Made by a program: the position numbers and the translations under genes. A DNA stretch of 64,000 bases from Phlyctochytrium arcticum (taxonomy: Eukaryota; Chytridiomycota; Chytridiomycetes; Chytridiales; Chytridiaceae), in NCBI GenBank assembly GCA_025602905.1, contig JAHLKI010000006.1, positions 1,216,569-1,280,568 of the forward strand, given 5' to 3'. Below, in pieces: positions 1 through 11,535 of this stretch. Every line of letters begins with the position of its first letter. The first letter of the stretch is position 1. The notes under the pieces were generated by a model. The model was not told the DNA's origin. It did no database searches and saw only the letters and a list, made by a program, of their open reading frames with translations.

Positions 1-3000
1 ATGCTGGCGAAATGGTAGAGGACCATACTGGCCATTTCCCAGGTGGCGAGTTCTTCGGCGGTGGCGTCCGTGTATAGTTCCGACGGAGGAAGCATCCGGA
101 CGACGCGGTCAACGAGCACATCCAGGTTTTTGGCGGATGACGAGACAATCTCCGCGGTTTCGTGGACCAACAGGAGTTTAGCCAGGGCTTCCAGGGCCGG
201 GTAGGCATAATACGTATCGCATTCACCAATGAAATCTGCTACCGTGTCCAGCACCAATTGAGTCGCCGCAATATCGGGCAAGACAACCCAGGATGCAATA
301 TGCGACAAGATGATGACAGCATTCTTGCGATGATCCAAAGCCCCAATCCGGCGTCCATCCCTCCCATACACGTCCAACCCGCACATGGAAATCACCAGAG
401 AGACGATCCGCTCATTATAGGCCATATACCGCTGATTCTCGGGTATGAACGAGCAATTCCGGATCAAGGTCCCGATACACAGTGCCCGTTCCAGCCATGT
501 CCCCAAATCGTCCAAGGTAGGTTCCGCCTGGGTCCGCAGTGCCAAACACCCTTCCCACTCTTCATGGAACAGATCCGCATAAGTCCTGAACGAATCCGCT
601 TGACGCGCGCCCACCGCCTCCATGGCCTCTTCGTACAGATCCAAAATGGCCGAGACGAGCTCCTCACTATCCGTCAAAATCAACGGCCGAGTTCGGTCTT
701 CGGTGGACACCAGGGTAAGTATATCAAGCGCGTACCGAATCTCGCGATCCAGGCGGGATTTGAGCGACATGATGAGATGGTGACCAGAAATTTGGGGAGT
801 GTATAGGTGCGGGGTGGGACGACATATATCAGGAACAATCCCCTTCAACTCTAAACCTCCATAAGTCTCCACTTTCCGCACGGCAGGTTTGTACGGCGGA
901 CGAGGGCCCTGGTCGGGTTGTTGCGACTGGGAAGGCTGGAATATATTCGAGAGGTGGGGCTCCGGTTTGATAGGGGTGGATGGCGGGCCAGTAGACGACC
1001 TCATTTGTGGGGGCATGCGCTGATGGGATCCACCTCCTGGCCCCATAGTGGTCATAGGTAGCTGTCCTGGTTGTTGCAACTGTTGGGCGGCAAATGCTGA
1101 GTTGGGTGGACCACCCGGTACGCTCATCTTGTGCAATTGCGCCTGCTGTTGCGCGTGTTGATGTGGGTGCTGTTGTTGATGTTGGAGTTGTTGCTGCTGC
1201 TGCTGCATCTGCGCCATTGCGATAGCCTGGGCCTGAGCTTGCTGTTGCCGTTGTCGCTGCTGCTGCTGCATCTGAGCTTGCTGCTGCTGTTGTTGGTGCT
1301 GTTGCTGTTGTTGCATATGCATGTGCTGCTGCATCTGCATTTGGTGCTGCTGCTGTTGTTGCTGCTGCATTTGCATTTGCATCTGCATTTGCATCTGCAT
1401 TTGCATATGTTGCTGTTGCTGCTGATGCTGCAGTGGCATGGTCATTCCTTGAGTCTGCTGAGATGCGGGACCCTGATTTTGACTTTGCGCTTGCATAGGC
1501 TGCTGCATCGCTTGTTGCGACATTGTCTGTTGCGGATGCATCTGTTGCTGATTGGGGGGCTGTTGCTGTTGTTGTTGTTGTTGCAAAATTTGAGTTGGAG
1601 CAGAAGCCTGTCCAGACTGTTGCACTCCCAACCCTCCTCTCTCTCCAGGGCCCACAACGGAAGATGGTCCCATGGGTCCCAAAGATCCTGGTCCATTCAC
1701 AGCTGCAGCTGCCATCGGCTGTTGCTGAGACGGTAGCGGTTGCGAAATATGACTTCCCGAACTGTCCTGTCCGCCAGGCAAAACAGCCGGTCGATTCATG
1801 GGACTGGCCGTTGTACTATACTCCCTCGGCCGACCAGGAACAATCAACACACCACTTCCTAACTCAGGCAAAATCTCTGCCTCAAAGACGAGTAATAATA
1901 TGGAATAGTTCTTTTTGAGAGCCGAAGCGCCCGCACCGTACCCGCCCAGACCCAACCCCTCAGCTATAACACGCCATTTCTTTGCATCCGACACCTACAA
2001 ATGAAAATATAAGCGGACAGATTCGCATTAATCGAAGAAAAATACGAAAACATACCTTTTTAAATCCGCCTAGGTCACAGACTCCATAAAACAGATTATA
2101 CATGTCAAGTGTCTTGCCGCCCACATTTGGTGTCCTCAGAAACGGCGTGCCGGCCAGTCTCATGTGCTCTTTGTACTGGTTCATCCATGCATCAGGAGGG
2201 ATTCGCGTGACGGGAGCAAACTTCAGAGGAGTGGTGGACGTGGGCGTAGACTTTTTGGGTGGAGTCGAGGCCCTTAGAGTTGGAGTTGATGGGGCGTGTT
2301 GCTGTTGTGGTAATGTAGAATGTTGCTGCTGCGGCGTCGGTGGTTGAGTTGGTGGTTCAGACTGCGCGTGTAAACTAGGAGGTTGCTGCGAGACTGATTG
2401 TGGCTGCTGAAGTTGCGATGCTTGTAATTGCTGTTGTGGCAACGTCGGCGTAACAGAACCCCCTGCCTTGAACGGCTGCGGCTGTGAAGATGGCGGCTGC
2501 TGCGGTGCGCTCTGGGTCGCTGGTTCTGGACTTGACGCAGAGTTCCCACCTACTGGCGCGCCATCAGCACTACCCGGTGACTTGCCAGACATGAGTGCAG
2601 CAGCAGCAGCCAGCTGGATCGTATTTCCCAGCTGCTGATTGGTATCCTGCTGTAGTTTTTGCAAGTACTGATGAAAGCCTACTACATTGGGCGGGCCCCC
2701 TTGTCCACCTGCCACGTTCGCGGCATTCTGTACAGGATTACTGGGCCCAACACAGCTATTATTCCCAGTATCAGGCTGTGGGATGGGTCGCCCGCTAGAT
2801 TGTGGGGTCAGCGACTGTGGCCGAGGGGACGGGGATGCCTGGCCTTGGGGCGCCGGAGAAGGGGTAGGTGCTACGCGCTGTTGAGGAGTCTGCGGATCCT
2901 CGGGCCCAGGGCCTTGTCGAGGTCGCTTTGCTGCGGGAGGTTGACCGGCTGCGTCTGCTGCGCCTGGTCGACCATTGGCATAAAATTGGCTCCATTGTGC

Positions 3001-3788
3001 AGCATTGGCCGGAGTGGCTTGTTGCAGATGTTGAGACGGAGGTGTCTGCTGCTGCTGTTGCTGCTGCTGTTGTTGTTGTTGTTGCTGCTGTTGATGATGG
3101 AACAACTCGGACTGTTGCGCAGGATTGAGTGCTGCCGCGCCCATAGCTGCAAACCGCTGCTGGGCCATCTGCTGCTGTTGAAACTGCTGCAAATATTGCG
3201 GTGGTACAGACATTCCCCGGCTAGCAGCCGACATGGCAGCAAGATACATTTGGCGTTGCTGTTGCTGTTGCGGGGTTAATTGATTCATCATGTGATTTAC
3301 GGGTGGGTTATTTGGTGATGCAGAAGACGCCGTAAACATCATGGCTTGAGCTGATGCTGGCGGCATGGTGCTCACAGGAGAAGTATGGGGTGAAGGAGAC
3401 GCCGTACCGCCGCCAACAGGTGCAGGCCATCGGTACCCGCCAGCCGACTGCGCCTGTTGAAGATGTTGCTGTTGCTGCTGAATCTGTTGCTGATAGGATG
3501 CTTGAGGATTTGACATTGGTGGTCGGGCAAATCCCATTGTGGGTGTACCAAAGCGCTGCTGCCCATGTGCATTCTGAAGTGGACCAGATGCACCTGGCAT
3601 TTGAGTTTGCGCAGGCGGAACCGGCGACATTTGGGGTGTTGGCTGACGCTGCTGTTGCTGCACTGGACCAGCTTGCGGAGCGGATTTCTGCTGTTGAAGT
3701 GCATGGATATTTTGAGCCTGGGTATGTTGCTGTGGTATTGATTGATGTGATTGCTGTTGGGGTTGAGATGATGATGGTTGCTGCTGGT

Positions 3789-3821
<33 letters not shown>

Positions 3822-4113
3822 ATTGTTGCTGATGAAGATGTTGCTGCATGTATGGCTGGTACATGTCCATAGATCCATAAACACCTTGGGTCATGCCGGG
3901 TCCGGATTGATTAAAGCCATCTGGAGGTTGAAACCCAGCACGAAATTGCCCTCCAAATGGATTGGCCCCCGACAATTGTGCTGGATTCACACCCTGCATG
4001 TAGTATTGCTGCTGCTGCTGTTGGTGTTGTTGTTGGGATGGTGATTGTTGTTGTGTCTGGGATGGCGAAGGTTGCTGGCCTGGCTGTGATGACTGGCGCT
4101 TAATAGGAATCAT
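1..4113 (-). CDS. SWI1: SWI1/BAF250-type ARID protein, SWI/SNF subunit (C terminus cut by window edge)
   Basis: Two exons in the window: 4113-2056 and 1994-1, separated by a 61-base intron in phase 0 (donor GTATG, acceptor TTTGTAG). About 1350 residues are visible. Residues 1-630 are extremely Gln/Pro/Ser-rich, with several pure polyglutamine runs. The ARID DNA-binding domain lies at about 640-735 and is split by the intron; visible signature pieces are GTPFLRTPNVGGK, LDMYNLFYGV and GGFKK, then KKWRVIAEGLGL. Another Gln/Met-rich stretch follows. From about residue 1070 to the edge is a conserved helical region including LERALCIGTLIRNCSF and ALEALAKLLLVHE, like the armadillo-type C terminus of Swi1/ARID1. 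Known role of the family: DNA-contacting, activator-recruiting subunit of the nuclear SWI/SNF remodeller. ATG at 4113-4111 is the first Met of the open frame. ARID is certain; orthology to SWI1 rests on ARID plus the C-terminal fold. Confidence 0.88.
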
Positions 4114-5678
4114 TTTGGATTCAGAAGTATGCTACAGATGGGTATCGAATTTTGGCACACACACACACACACACAGCAGACTCGCGACGCGTATCGATTT
4201 TTGACAATTGATGCTGGTGCGAAAAAAAAGGTGAGCAACGCGTTCTAGTAAAACAAATGCTCAATGATTTATACCTCGCGAAATCCCAATACACACCCAA
4301 AAGTGATGAAAATCACTAATAGCGATCCGCTATCTCAATAGACCTCGACGCACGCACACACACACTGGCACGCGTGGGCACAGACAAGGCACTGTACAAG
4401 GGTTGATGCAGGCTCTAGATGCATGACGGATATAGAGGATGAACGAGGATAGCGAGCGATTCAATGATGTAGGAGGGGGGAACGGTGGACGAAGTAGGGT
4501 GTGAGTGATGGGTTGATGTATGAATATGGGTGCATTCCAAGGTTTCCACGAACGAGAAAGCGAGAGAGATGTGTCATTAGGTAGAAGAAGAGAATAGGAA
4601 TGATATTGTTAGCAGAGTTTTGAGATGAATGAATATGAATATCAGGGGGGGGGATGGCGGATGCTTACGCAAAGCTGGCCAGCTATATAGCAGCAGCAGC
4701 TAGTCATCCAGCAGCACCAGGAAAAGGCCTTGGGACGAGATACAAATAGCGGGTGACACTCGGCTATTCGGAGCACACACCTGAAATATGGAATGATGGA
4801 ATGAATCCGCGGGTAGGCTAGCTGCTGCGGCTGGATCTGGCGTGTTGTTGCTGACGTGTTTTGGCCTTTTTCCTTCTGGGACGGAAGGGAGAGCGGAGTT
4901 TGGGGTGCTTATTATTATGCTCTCTGTGCCCTGGTAGCTGGAGCTTGCTGCTCAGGCTCTGGGCTCTCTGGCTCTGGCTCTGCTTTCCCAACTAACTCCG
5001 CTGCCACGTAAGCCGCCCGTAGATCCACGGCGCACGTGTGTGGGAGGGTCGATCGGATGAACGTAGGCCGAAGGAGACGCTGCAAGGAAAAGCCGTTGTT
5101 TCTGCGCGGCGCCGTTTTGGAATGGATGCGGATTTCGGCCGTTCTCGGACGGACCGCCGGACAGGTGCGCCGCAGCGCGCCCAGCCAATCAGGTCGCGCG
5201 GCGCAGCCAATCCATGCCCCGGGCGTGCGGCCGACTTGATAGTGGCTGTGCAAACTCTTCCAGTTGCCAAGCGCCGAACCCTCGCAAATTTTACCCCTTT
5301 GAGGTTCCATTTTGCCCTTTTCCGCCATAATTGCAGTGGGAACCTTGCCCCGGCATTCCTGTTCCAGGGCACTATTCTCTCCTTGGGCAATGGCATCCGG
5401 TCAAAGCACTGACTGAAGTCTTTGAACGAGTCTGTGATAGAGTGTTGGACGTGGACGAGGACAAAGGGGCAGCTGCTATTGTCGTGTTTGTGTCTCTGGG
5501 GGTGGAAGAATAGTCAAAGAGACGCTCGGATTTGTGGCGTCACATATAACGTCAACACTTAAGGAAACTGCTGAATAGACCCAGAAGACCCAGCATACCC
5601 CGAAAAGGTGTCAGGGCAGGCATATATATATTGAGTCTGGTTAGAGTATTCAGCAATTATCAGAGAAAAGACTTTGTC
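4114..5678. other. Divergent intergenic region between the SWI1-type and FYVE genes
   Basis: No supportable gene. The region holds a (CA)n microsatellite at about 4156-4174 and an AACGCGTT (MluI/MCB-type core) at 4237-4244, about 125 bases upstream of the SWI1-type ATG. A GC-rich stretch at 4900-5400 is open in several frames on both strands but shows no family signature. Two CCAAT boxes lie at 5185-5189 and 5207-5211, and a TATATATA at 5623-5630 lies about 50 bases before the FYVE gene start. It is most simply a shared 5' regulatory region. Confidence 0.6.
5185..5211 (+). promoter_or_regulatory. Pair of CCAAT boxes 22 bases apart
   Basis: Two AGCCAAT motifs start 22 bases apart (about two helical turns) in a GC-rich block, about 470 bases upstream of the FYVE gene ATG and about 1.1 kb upstream of the divergent SWI1-type gene. 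CCAAT is the established HAP/NF-Y complex site in fungi. Occupancy is inference. Confidence 0.4.
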
Positions 5679-5908
5679 ATGGACGCACAGGTATGCTCGC
5701 ACTTATGTCACTCATTGGGTAGTATACCACATACACCCTATGTACTAACGCAGAGACCTAAATAGGCACTATATAAACGTTTGCACAAGCGGCCGTCCCG
5801 CCCAGTAGTCGGGCCCAATCCCCATGCAGCAGCTCATGTTAAAATTGCACCAGGTCTCGAACTTCCACCCGCGGCAGGACCACCGCCAGAGTCTCAACAG
5901 CCGTCATC

Positions 5909-5941
<33 letters not shown>

Positions 5942-7004
5942 GCAGCAGCACCAGCAAGCGGCAATCGGGCAGGATAGTGGGAGGATGAGTGGAGACCAGG
6001 CAGGGGCGATGGCGCCCTCTTCTTTAACAACATCACAAGGAACAGGCACAGCAGCGGCGGCAACAAGATATCGACGTTTGTCCACGGCCCCCGCGCTTAA
6101 CCGGCGCGTGCATCAACCCCTTGCTTCAGTTCTCCCTCCCCAACCCCCATCATCCCTTCATCAACCTCCGGTAACACCCCCAACCCCATCATCCGTCTCC
6201 ACAACAACTCCACCGGCAACTCCCCCACCATCAAACGCAAAACCCAATCTGCATTTCTCACCCGTCCACCAGCAACAGGCCCTGCAAAACCAAGCTCAGG
6301 ACCGCCATGATAGGGAACTCTCGCGTCTTCGCAAACGCCAGTCTCTCCCCGGCATTGAGCCAATCTCCGTATCACCCTTTGTGACAGGGCCGCCTTCGAG
6401 ACAGCATTGGAAGGTAAGGGCTTCTATGACCTACACATCTTTAGAAGGACTTGTCTTACTAGATTCTCTTTTGCTTGCTCCAGCCTGATTCAGAAGCCAG
6501 CAACTGTGAATCCTGCGATACGCGTTTTTCATTTATCGTTCGAAGACATCACTGCCGACGCTGCGGCAACGTGTTTTGTATCAACTGCTCCTCCAATTTC
6601 GTGCGGCTGGACCAAACCGCCAACTTTCACGCCGCAGGAATACTTGTCCGGGTCTGCGACTCGTGCAATGACGATTATAAAAACAAGCTGGTACCCCTCC
6701 GGCCCCCGTCTCCCGACTCTTCTGGCCTAATCCTGCCATCCGTAGTTGCGAATGGTAAGTTTTCCTGCCAACGTATGTTGGTCACTATAGCATCTTCTAA
6801 TATCTTCTACCAGGCTCGCCGCAGAATCTCACCCGCGCCGTACCCATTGACAATCCAAATAAACCTTTAGGTAAACAAAAACACACACTGTGTTGTGTTA
6901 TCCAAACTCAGGAATTCTAACTTTTCCTTTGAAATTTTTTAGTCCCCGACCAAGCAATGTCGCTCATGTCCGTACCATCCGACTGGCAATGGTCCACATT
7001 CTAA
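5679..7004 (+). CDS. FYVE zinc-finger protein, probable PI3P-binding endosomal factor
   Basis: Five exons: 5679-5690, 5766-6413, 6484-6754, 6814-6870, 6943-7004; 349 residues with all phases closing. Exon 1 is only 12 bases (MDAQ); its intron has a TACTAAC branch site at 5743-5749. The N-terminal half is low complexity (Gln run, then Pro/Ser/Thr-rich) and presumably disordered. The FYVE finger lies at about residues 218-290: HWKPDSEASNCESC, then the ligand-binding core RRHHCRRCGNVFC, then VRVCDSCND. All eight zinc-ligand cysteines and the basic patch that binds phosphatidylinositol 3-phosphate in this family are present. The protein ends in WQWSTF immediately before the stop. Role by family knowledge: recruitment to PI3P-rich endosomes or vacuole. 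The specific orthologue is not identified. Confidence 0.9.
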
Positions 7005-7388
7005 GTCCTCTCAACCCACCACACCCATCCTTTTCGTATTGCATACGTTCTTTTATTTTAGTTTTTTATTTTTCCTTTTGGGGATTCGGATCACCGGGAC
7101 TCGGCCCCTTTCTGTTCGTAATTTTGTTCGCGGGGGCTGCTTTGGCCCCCTTTTTTATCGTCGCTTTTGCTCGCCGTTCTTTTGTTTCATACTTTATTCT
7201 ACTGGTTGCCAATTGGCTGCTTTGTTTCATCTGATGTACTTTGCATGATTTTTGATTAAAAGGCATGCTGCTTCAAAATTGTCCAGTCGTAAATTGCTTC
7301 AGGTACACAAAAACATAAAACCGTATGTATATATGACAAATGTATCCTGCGAACCAGTCCAAATCCTAACTAGTCACAGTCGCGAATC
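7005..7388. other. Convergent 3' spacer
   Basis: Pyrimidine- and T-rich sequence between the stop codons of the FYVE gene and the oppositely oriented reductase gene. It presumably holds both 3' UTRs and polyadenylation signals. Short open frames here lack family signatures. No RNA gene or repeat was seen. Confidence 0.5.
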
Positions 7389-8548
7389 TCACCAAGCAGC
7401 TCCATCAATCTTGACAACCAATTTGACGGCACTGACTCGTCCCGCCGCTTGATCTTCCAACCCCTGCTTGACCGCAGCCACCACCGTGGGTGCCTCCACC
7501 AACTTCACAGGCGTAGGCTGGATCCGTCCCTCCTGAATATATGGCAACACTTCCTGGGCCATATCGCGTAAAAACTCGGTATGTTGGGGCATACCAGCCC
7601 CAAAGAAGCGGTAAGTGACCTTCTCTTGAGCTTCAGCTGGAGGGTTGCTCTCGACGATAGAGACAAAGATGGGTTTAGGGTTGTCGGAGTGGCGGGGAGG
7701 TGGGATGGACGCAAGAGCTGCAGCGGTGGCAGATCCGCCAATGCAATCAATGACTTTGGTGAGGTTGCGAGCGAGCGCCTGGATTTGGGTTGGGGTTGAG
7801 GGGTCAGATTGATCAAAGGTTGCGGCTGCACCGAGCGTTCTCAACAACTGTGTATGTACAACGGTTAAATGATGCAGAGCAGGTTTGAAGTGAGATGATC
7901 TTTTATACCTCGTGGTTTTTGGTTGACGCGACAGCAATGACGCTATACCCCGCAGCCGCAATAAGTTGGGTCAGATACTGTCCCGTAGACGACGACGCGC
8001 CCCAGACCAGCACCCACTCGGGAGCAAAAAAGCTTTGATGCGCACTGGGTCTTGCCAGCTCCAACCCTGCCTCTGAAAACGCGCCAATCATGGCTGTCCG
8101 GATCCCGCCGCCCAATGTCGCGGCCTGGTCAAATGAGAGATTGTCGGGTTTGGGGTAAGTTGCCGACGCGTTCGCCAGGGCATACTCGCTGAATGCTTGC
8201 ATGCGGGCTAGTCCAAATACTTGCTGGCCCTCTGATAGAGGAAAATGAGAGTCGAGGTTGGAGCCCAGGGAGTGGATGGTACCGGAAAAGTCAATGCCAA
8301 GCTGTGCGGGAAAGCTGGATACAAAGAGCCCGGATTGAGCCATCTTGTAATCCAGGGGGCTAATGCAAGACATTGTAAGTTTCTCTGCTTTTTGCATCAT
8401 TCAAAGGACGTAAACAAGTTTACTTGATGGCGGCATAGGCAACTTTGACAACGACCTGACCGGGGCCTGGAGTTGGGATGGGGATATCCTTGGCCGCAAT
8501 GTTACCCGATACACTGCCCTTGTCCGTGACAAAGATTGATTGAGGCAT
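7389..8548 (-). CDS. Zinc-independent MDR family oxidoreductase (enoyl-reductase / quinone-reductase-like)
   Basis: Three exons: 8548-8424, 8359-7909, 7847-7389; 344 residues, phases closing. The N-terminal GroES-like domain reads PTPGPGQVVVKVAYAAINPLD, with PLD(Y/W)K typical of the trans-enoyl reductase/ToxD-like branch of medium-chain dehydrogenases, and includes GIDFSGTI. The Rossmann nucleotide-binding segment is VLVWGASSSTGQYLTQLIAA, then GYSVIAVASTKNHE and VIDCIGG. The structural-zinc cysteine cluster of alcohol dehydrogenases is absent. The expected activity is NAD(P)H-dependent reduction of an activated C=C or quinone; the substrate cannot be read from sequence. No biosynthetic cluster surrounds it, so a housekeeping or detoxification role is more likely than secondary metabolism. 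Confidence 0.85.
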
Positions 8549-9001
8549 GTTTGTGTGAAAAAGTACTGTGATTGCAAGTAGAGATCAAGTGTAAGTCTTT
8601 TGCGTAGGTGCCTAAAGGTTGTTCATCAGAAATCGGAGGTCGCCATAGGTATTTATACGGTGTTCCAAACCTTTGTAATGCTCTGCAACGAATGACAAAG
8701 ATACAATGTTTGTGGAAGGGGACAAGGATTTCAAATGTGCGACGAATTGCGATGACACAACAGCTCTCGTCGTTTTGCGCAGCAGCGCAGCAAGTGTGAA
8801 GGTCATTTAGCTCAAGTGAGGGTAAATGATGTGGCACGGCTTGCACCCAATCAGCGCCGTCCAAATTTTCAACCAGGGCTTGCGCCACATCCCGAAGTGC
8901 GCGGAGGCGAGCAACGTCCAACCAGCCACGGCCCGGTTTTTCCTTCCCTCGCACCCATTTCTTGCTAACTTGGACATCCGTTGCTGATTCGTCACTTTGC
9001 A
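8549..9001. other. Divergent promoter region, reductase gene and eL31
   Basis: Spacer of 453 bases between two divergent start codons. A CCAAT motif (ACCCAATCAG) lies about 150 bases before the eL31 ATG. Long open frames on the minus strand run into the eL31 first exon and look like chance. No other gene seen. Confidence 0.5.
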
Positions 9002-9924
9002 ATGGCCCCCACGGACAAGAAGACCCAAAAGACCACCAAGAAGAGCACCCTCAATGAGGTATGGCCCGGGTTTTGGACGTTGGAGGACCGAACCTCTGCC
9101 CGAATTCAAGAGTTTGGAGACTGACTTTTTTTTCTGTTAGGTCGTGACTCGGGAATACACCATTCACATGCACAAGCACGTTCATGGATGGTAAGTGTCC
9201 TTAGGCGACTTGCAGTGTTCCGTTATCGAAGGAGATCTAGTGGGGTGGAAGAAAACGAGGTTCGGAGGGTGCGAAGGTTTACGAGGGGAGGGGTGAAGAT
9301 CGAGGACAGCTGCATATGATGACTTCTATGCCGCCCCAGGCGGAAACAATTATGTCGATTAGCAAGTTATCACTGTCTGATGCCACCTCGAGATCCGCCT
9401 CCCAGAGGAGAAAACGATGGAACTTGGAAGTATGGTCAAGATCTAGCGCCAGCGATTGATCTTTGATGTTTGAAGTCTGCTTGGGCGGGGGAATGATAGA
9501 CTTGCTTTGCACTAGCGTGGAGAGATTGGAAGATGCGGAAGTGTTGGGTTTGGGTGCTTTTCAAAGCTGAGTACTGACCCGACGCCTTTGCAATCTACAG
9601 TACATTCAAGAAGCGGGCCCCTACCGCTGTGAAGAAGATCCGTGAGTTTGCCCAGAAGCAGATGGGTACCACCGATGTTCGTCTGGACACTGGCCTCAAC
9701 AAGGCCGTCTGGGCCCGTGGCATCAAGTCTGTCCCCCACCGCATCCGTGTCCGTCTCTCCCGCCGTCGTAACGACGCCGAGAACGCCAAGGAGAAGCTCT
9801 ACACTCTCGTCACCTACGTTCCCGTCACAAACTTCAAGGGTGCGTCCATATTACTATGGTTTTTTGACTTTAAAGATCGCTTACAATGTTTATTTTAGGT
9901 CTTGAAACGGAAACCGTCGAATAG
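9002..9924 (+). CDS. RPL31: 60S ribosomal protein eL31
   Basis: Four exons: 9002-9058, 9141-9190, 9601-9839, 9899-9924; 123 residues, the normal length for the family. Signature segments are [51 protein letters not shown] and [14 protein letters not shown], ending [10 protein letters not shown]. eL31 sits on the rim of the 60S exit tunnel and contacts nascent-chain factors. The second intron is unusually long for this window (410 bases) and may host a snoRNA (separate entry). The last intron uses a less common GTGCGT donor. Codon use is strongly C-ending, as expected for a highly expressed gene. Confidence 0.96.
9310..9386 (+). ncRNA. Candidate C/D-box snoRNA inside eL31 intron 2
   Basis: Within the long second eL31 intron, a C-box-like ATGATGA (9316-9322) and a D-box CTGA (9377-9380) lie 54 bases apart. 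They are flanked by a short complementary stem (GCA at 9312-9314 region against TGC at 9381-9383). Size, spacing and location in a ribosomal-protein intron fit an intron-encoded C/D snoRNA. No clear C'/D' pair was found and the guide target was not identified. The terminal stem is only about 3 base pairs. Treat as a candidate only. Confidence 0.25.
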
Positions 9925-11535
9925 ATTGGGTTATATTCGTCGTTTTTAGTGGGTTTTGACCGTTCTGGGGGATGATGCTATTGTTCAAAATACAAGAAAC
10001 ATTTTGCAAATTGTACAGTTCACTTTTTATTACGCATTACTGACTCGATCACTGGTCTTGTTTTTTTCCATTAAATGGAAGTCCAACAATTCTGCTTACA
10101 GCGATGGAGTTGCCCTGACAGAAGTATCTCCTGGCATCCTGAAAGAGAATTCTCGTCAAGGATTCGCCTGACCTTTTGGGCGGGATGGTTCGGGGATGGT
10201 TTGCGATCATCAATATTGATGGAACCGTTGTGGTGCTATTTTGAGACATTGTTCGACTCTGCTGAATACTTTGCTGCCTAAATGAAAACCCAGAGTTAAG
10301 CACAATATGATAAACGTTCGACGCCTTTACTTTGCAATAGTAATTTCCCGCTGGCATATTGTCTTCCCAAACATCAAAATACCGAACCGGAGACAAACAC
10401 CATGAACCTTTAATCTCATTTCAACCCAATAACCTTCCGTGCCAAAACAAATCGCTCTACGCCGGGTCTTTGGGGACCAGCAGACATGTTGTTGATTATG
10501 ATACATGTTCCGCCGGTTAACATGTTGTTGCAGCTTTTTGCTTTTTACACCCCCAAGCAAATATCCCCGCTCCACAGGCTGATGAGGGGTCCGGCGTATG
10601 TGATTATTGGCACCATTGCGCAGGCCGTTTTTAGAATGAGAAGTACACTTGCAGTTTTGTTTGGTATATTTAGTACACAAGCGTGGAGCAAATATATCGA
10701 TGGAAAATGACCACCCTAAAAGGTTTTTTTTGAAGCCTAAATTCCGAACGACTTGTTTATTAATGGTGTGTTGGGATACGCAACACAAAAACGTTGCTTT
10801 TGTTGCTATTGTTTGGCTTTTTTTCGGCCCCCCCCCCCAGACCGGTTTGACGTTCAGAAAAATATATATGAAATCGGCACTCCGGAAAATCTCTATACTT
10901 TTACCTAAAACATTCATCTATTTGTGGTAGGAAACTGCTCTTTGAGGTTTGGATACCCACTTGTACCATTCATTTTTTTTTACATTACTTCAACTGCCCG
11001 CAGTTTCTCTTCCTCACTTCTGTCCTTTCTTCTTGGTGGAATTCTTTTTTACTTCGGCCTAGAGACTGCAAGCTATTACGGTAGACGACAGGAACTCGAT
11101 CAGATTTGCGACATCATCGACTGCAAAACGGCTTTGTCCATCGACCTCTAAGCAGCTTTTTTTTGCGGAATTATTTTACTTTTTCCGTCGACGTTGAAGG
11201 TGCTTTTGGTGAAAAAATCGTAAGTTTTTTGACCAACTTGGTCTTTGTTTTTGGGTTTGGTCAGCAACGTGAGGCTTGGACCAGTCGGAGTCTGAAATGG
11301 AGCGGGTCGGGGTTGGCTGGGGCCAAAAAGCTCATTTATAACAACATCTCCGGTAGTTTACCAACCGTACTTACTTTGGTTTTTCCCCTTCTCTGTTCTT
11401 TCAACAGTTTTTTCATTGGTTGCTCGGTATAACCAGTACCCCTTTATCGACTATCGTTTTCCCGAAGCTTGGTTGACAACACATCACATCCACCCATTTT
11501 TCCCCTGTCGTCAAACTAGAGAGCAAAAGTTCAAC
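9925..11535. other. Long spacer upstream of G-alpha
   Basis: AT-rich spacer of about 1.6 kb containing the eL31 3' UTR and the G-alpha 5' region, including pyrimidine-rich sequence near 10960-11060 and 11150-11420 and an 11-base C run at 10828-10838. A 196-codon minus-strand frame at 10327-10917 has no domain, is Cys/Asn/Lys-rich, and is not supported as a gene. No tRNA-like boxes seen. Confidence 0.45.

Noticed and set aside
4915..5412. Overlapping open frames on both strands of the GC-rich SWI1/FYVE spacer
   Set aside because: All frames are open because stop codons are rare in GC-rich DNA. No motif; the block contains CCAAT boxes and reads as promoter.
10327..10917. 196-codon open frame on the minus strand upstream of G-alpha
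   Set aside because: No domain or recognisable motif, odd Cys/Asn/Lys composition, and it spans a C homopolymer and T runs. A frame of this length is expected by chance somewhere in 64 kb.
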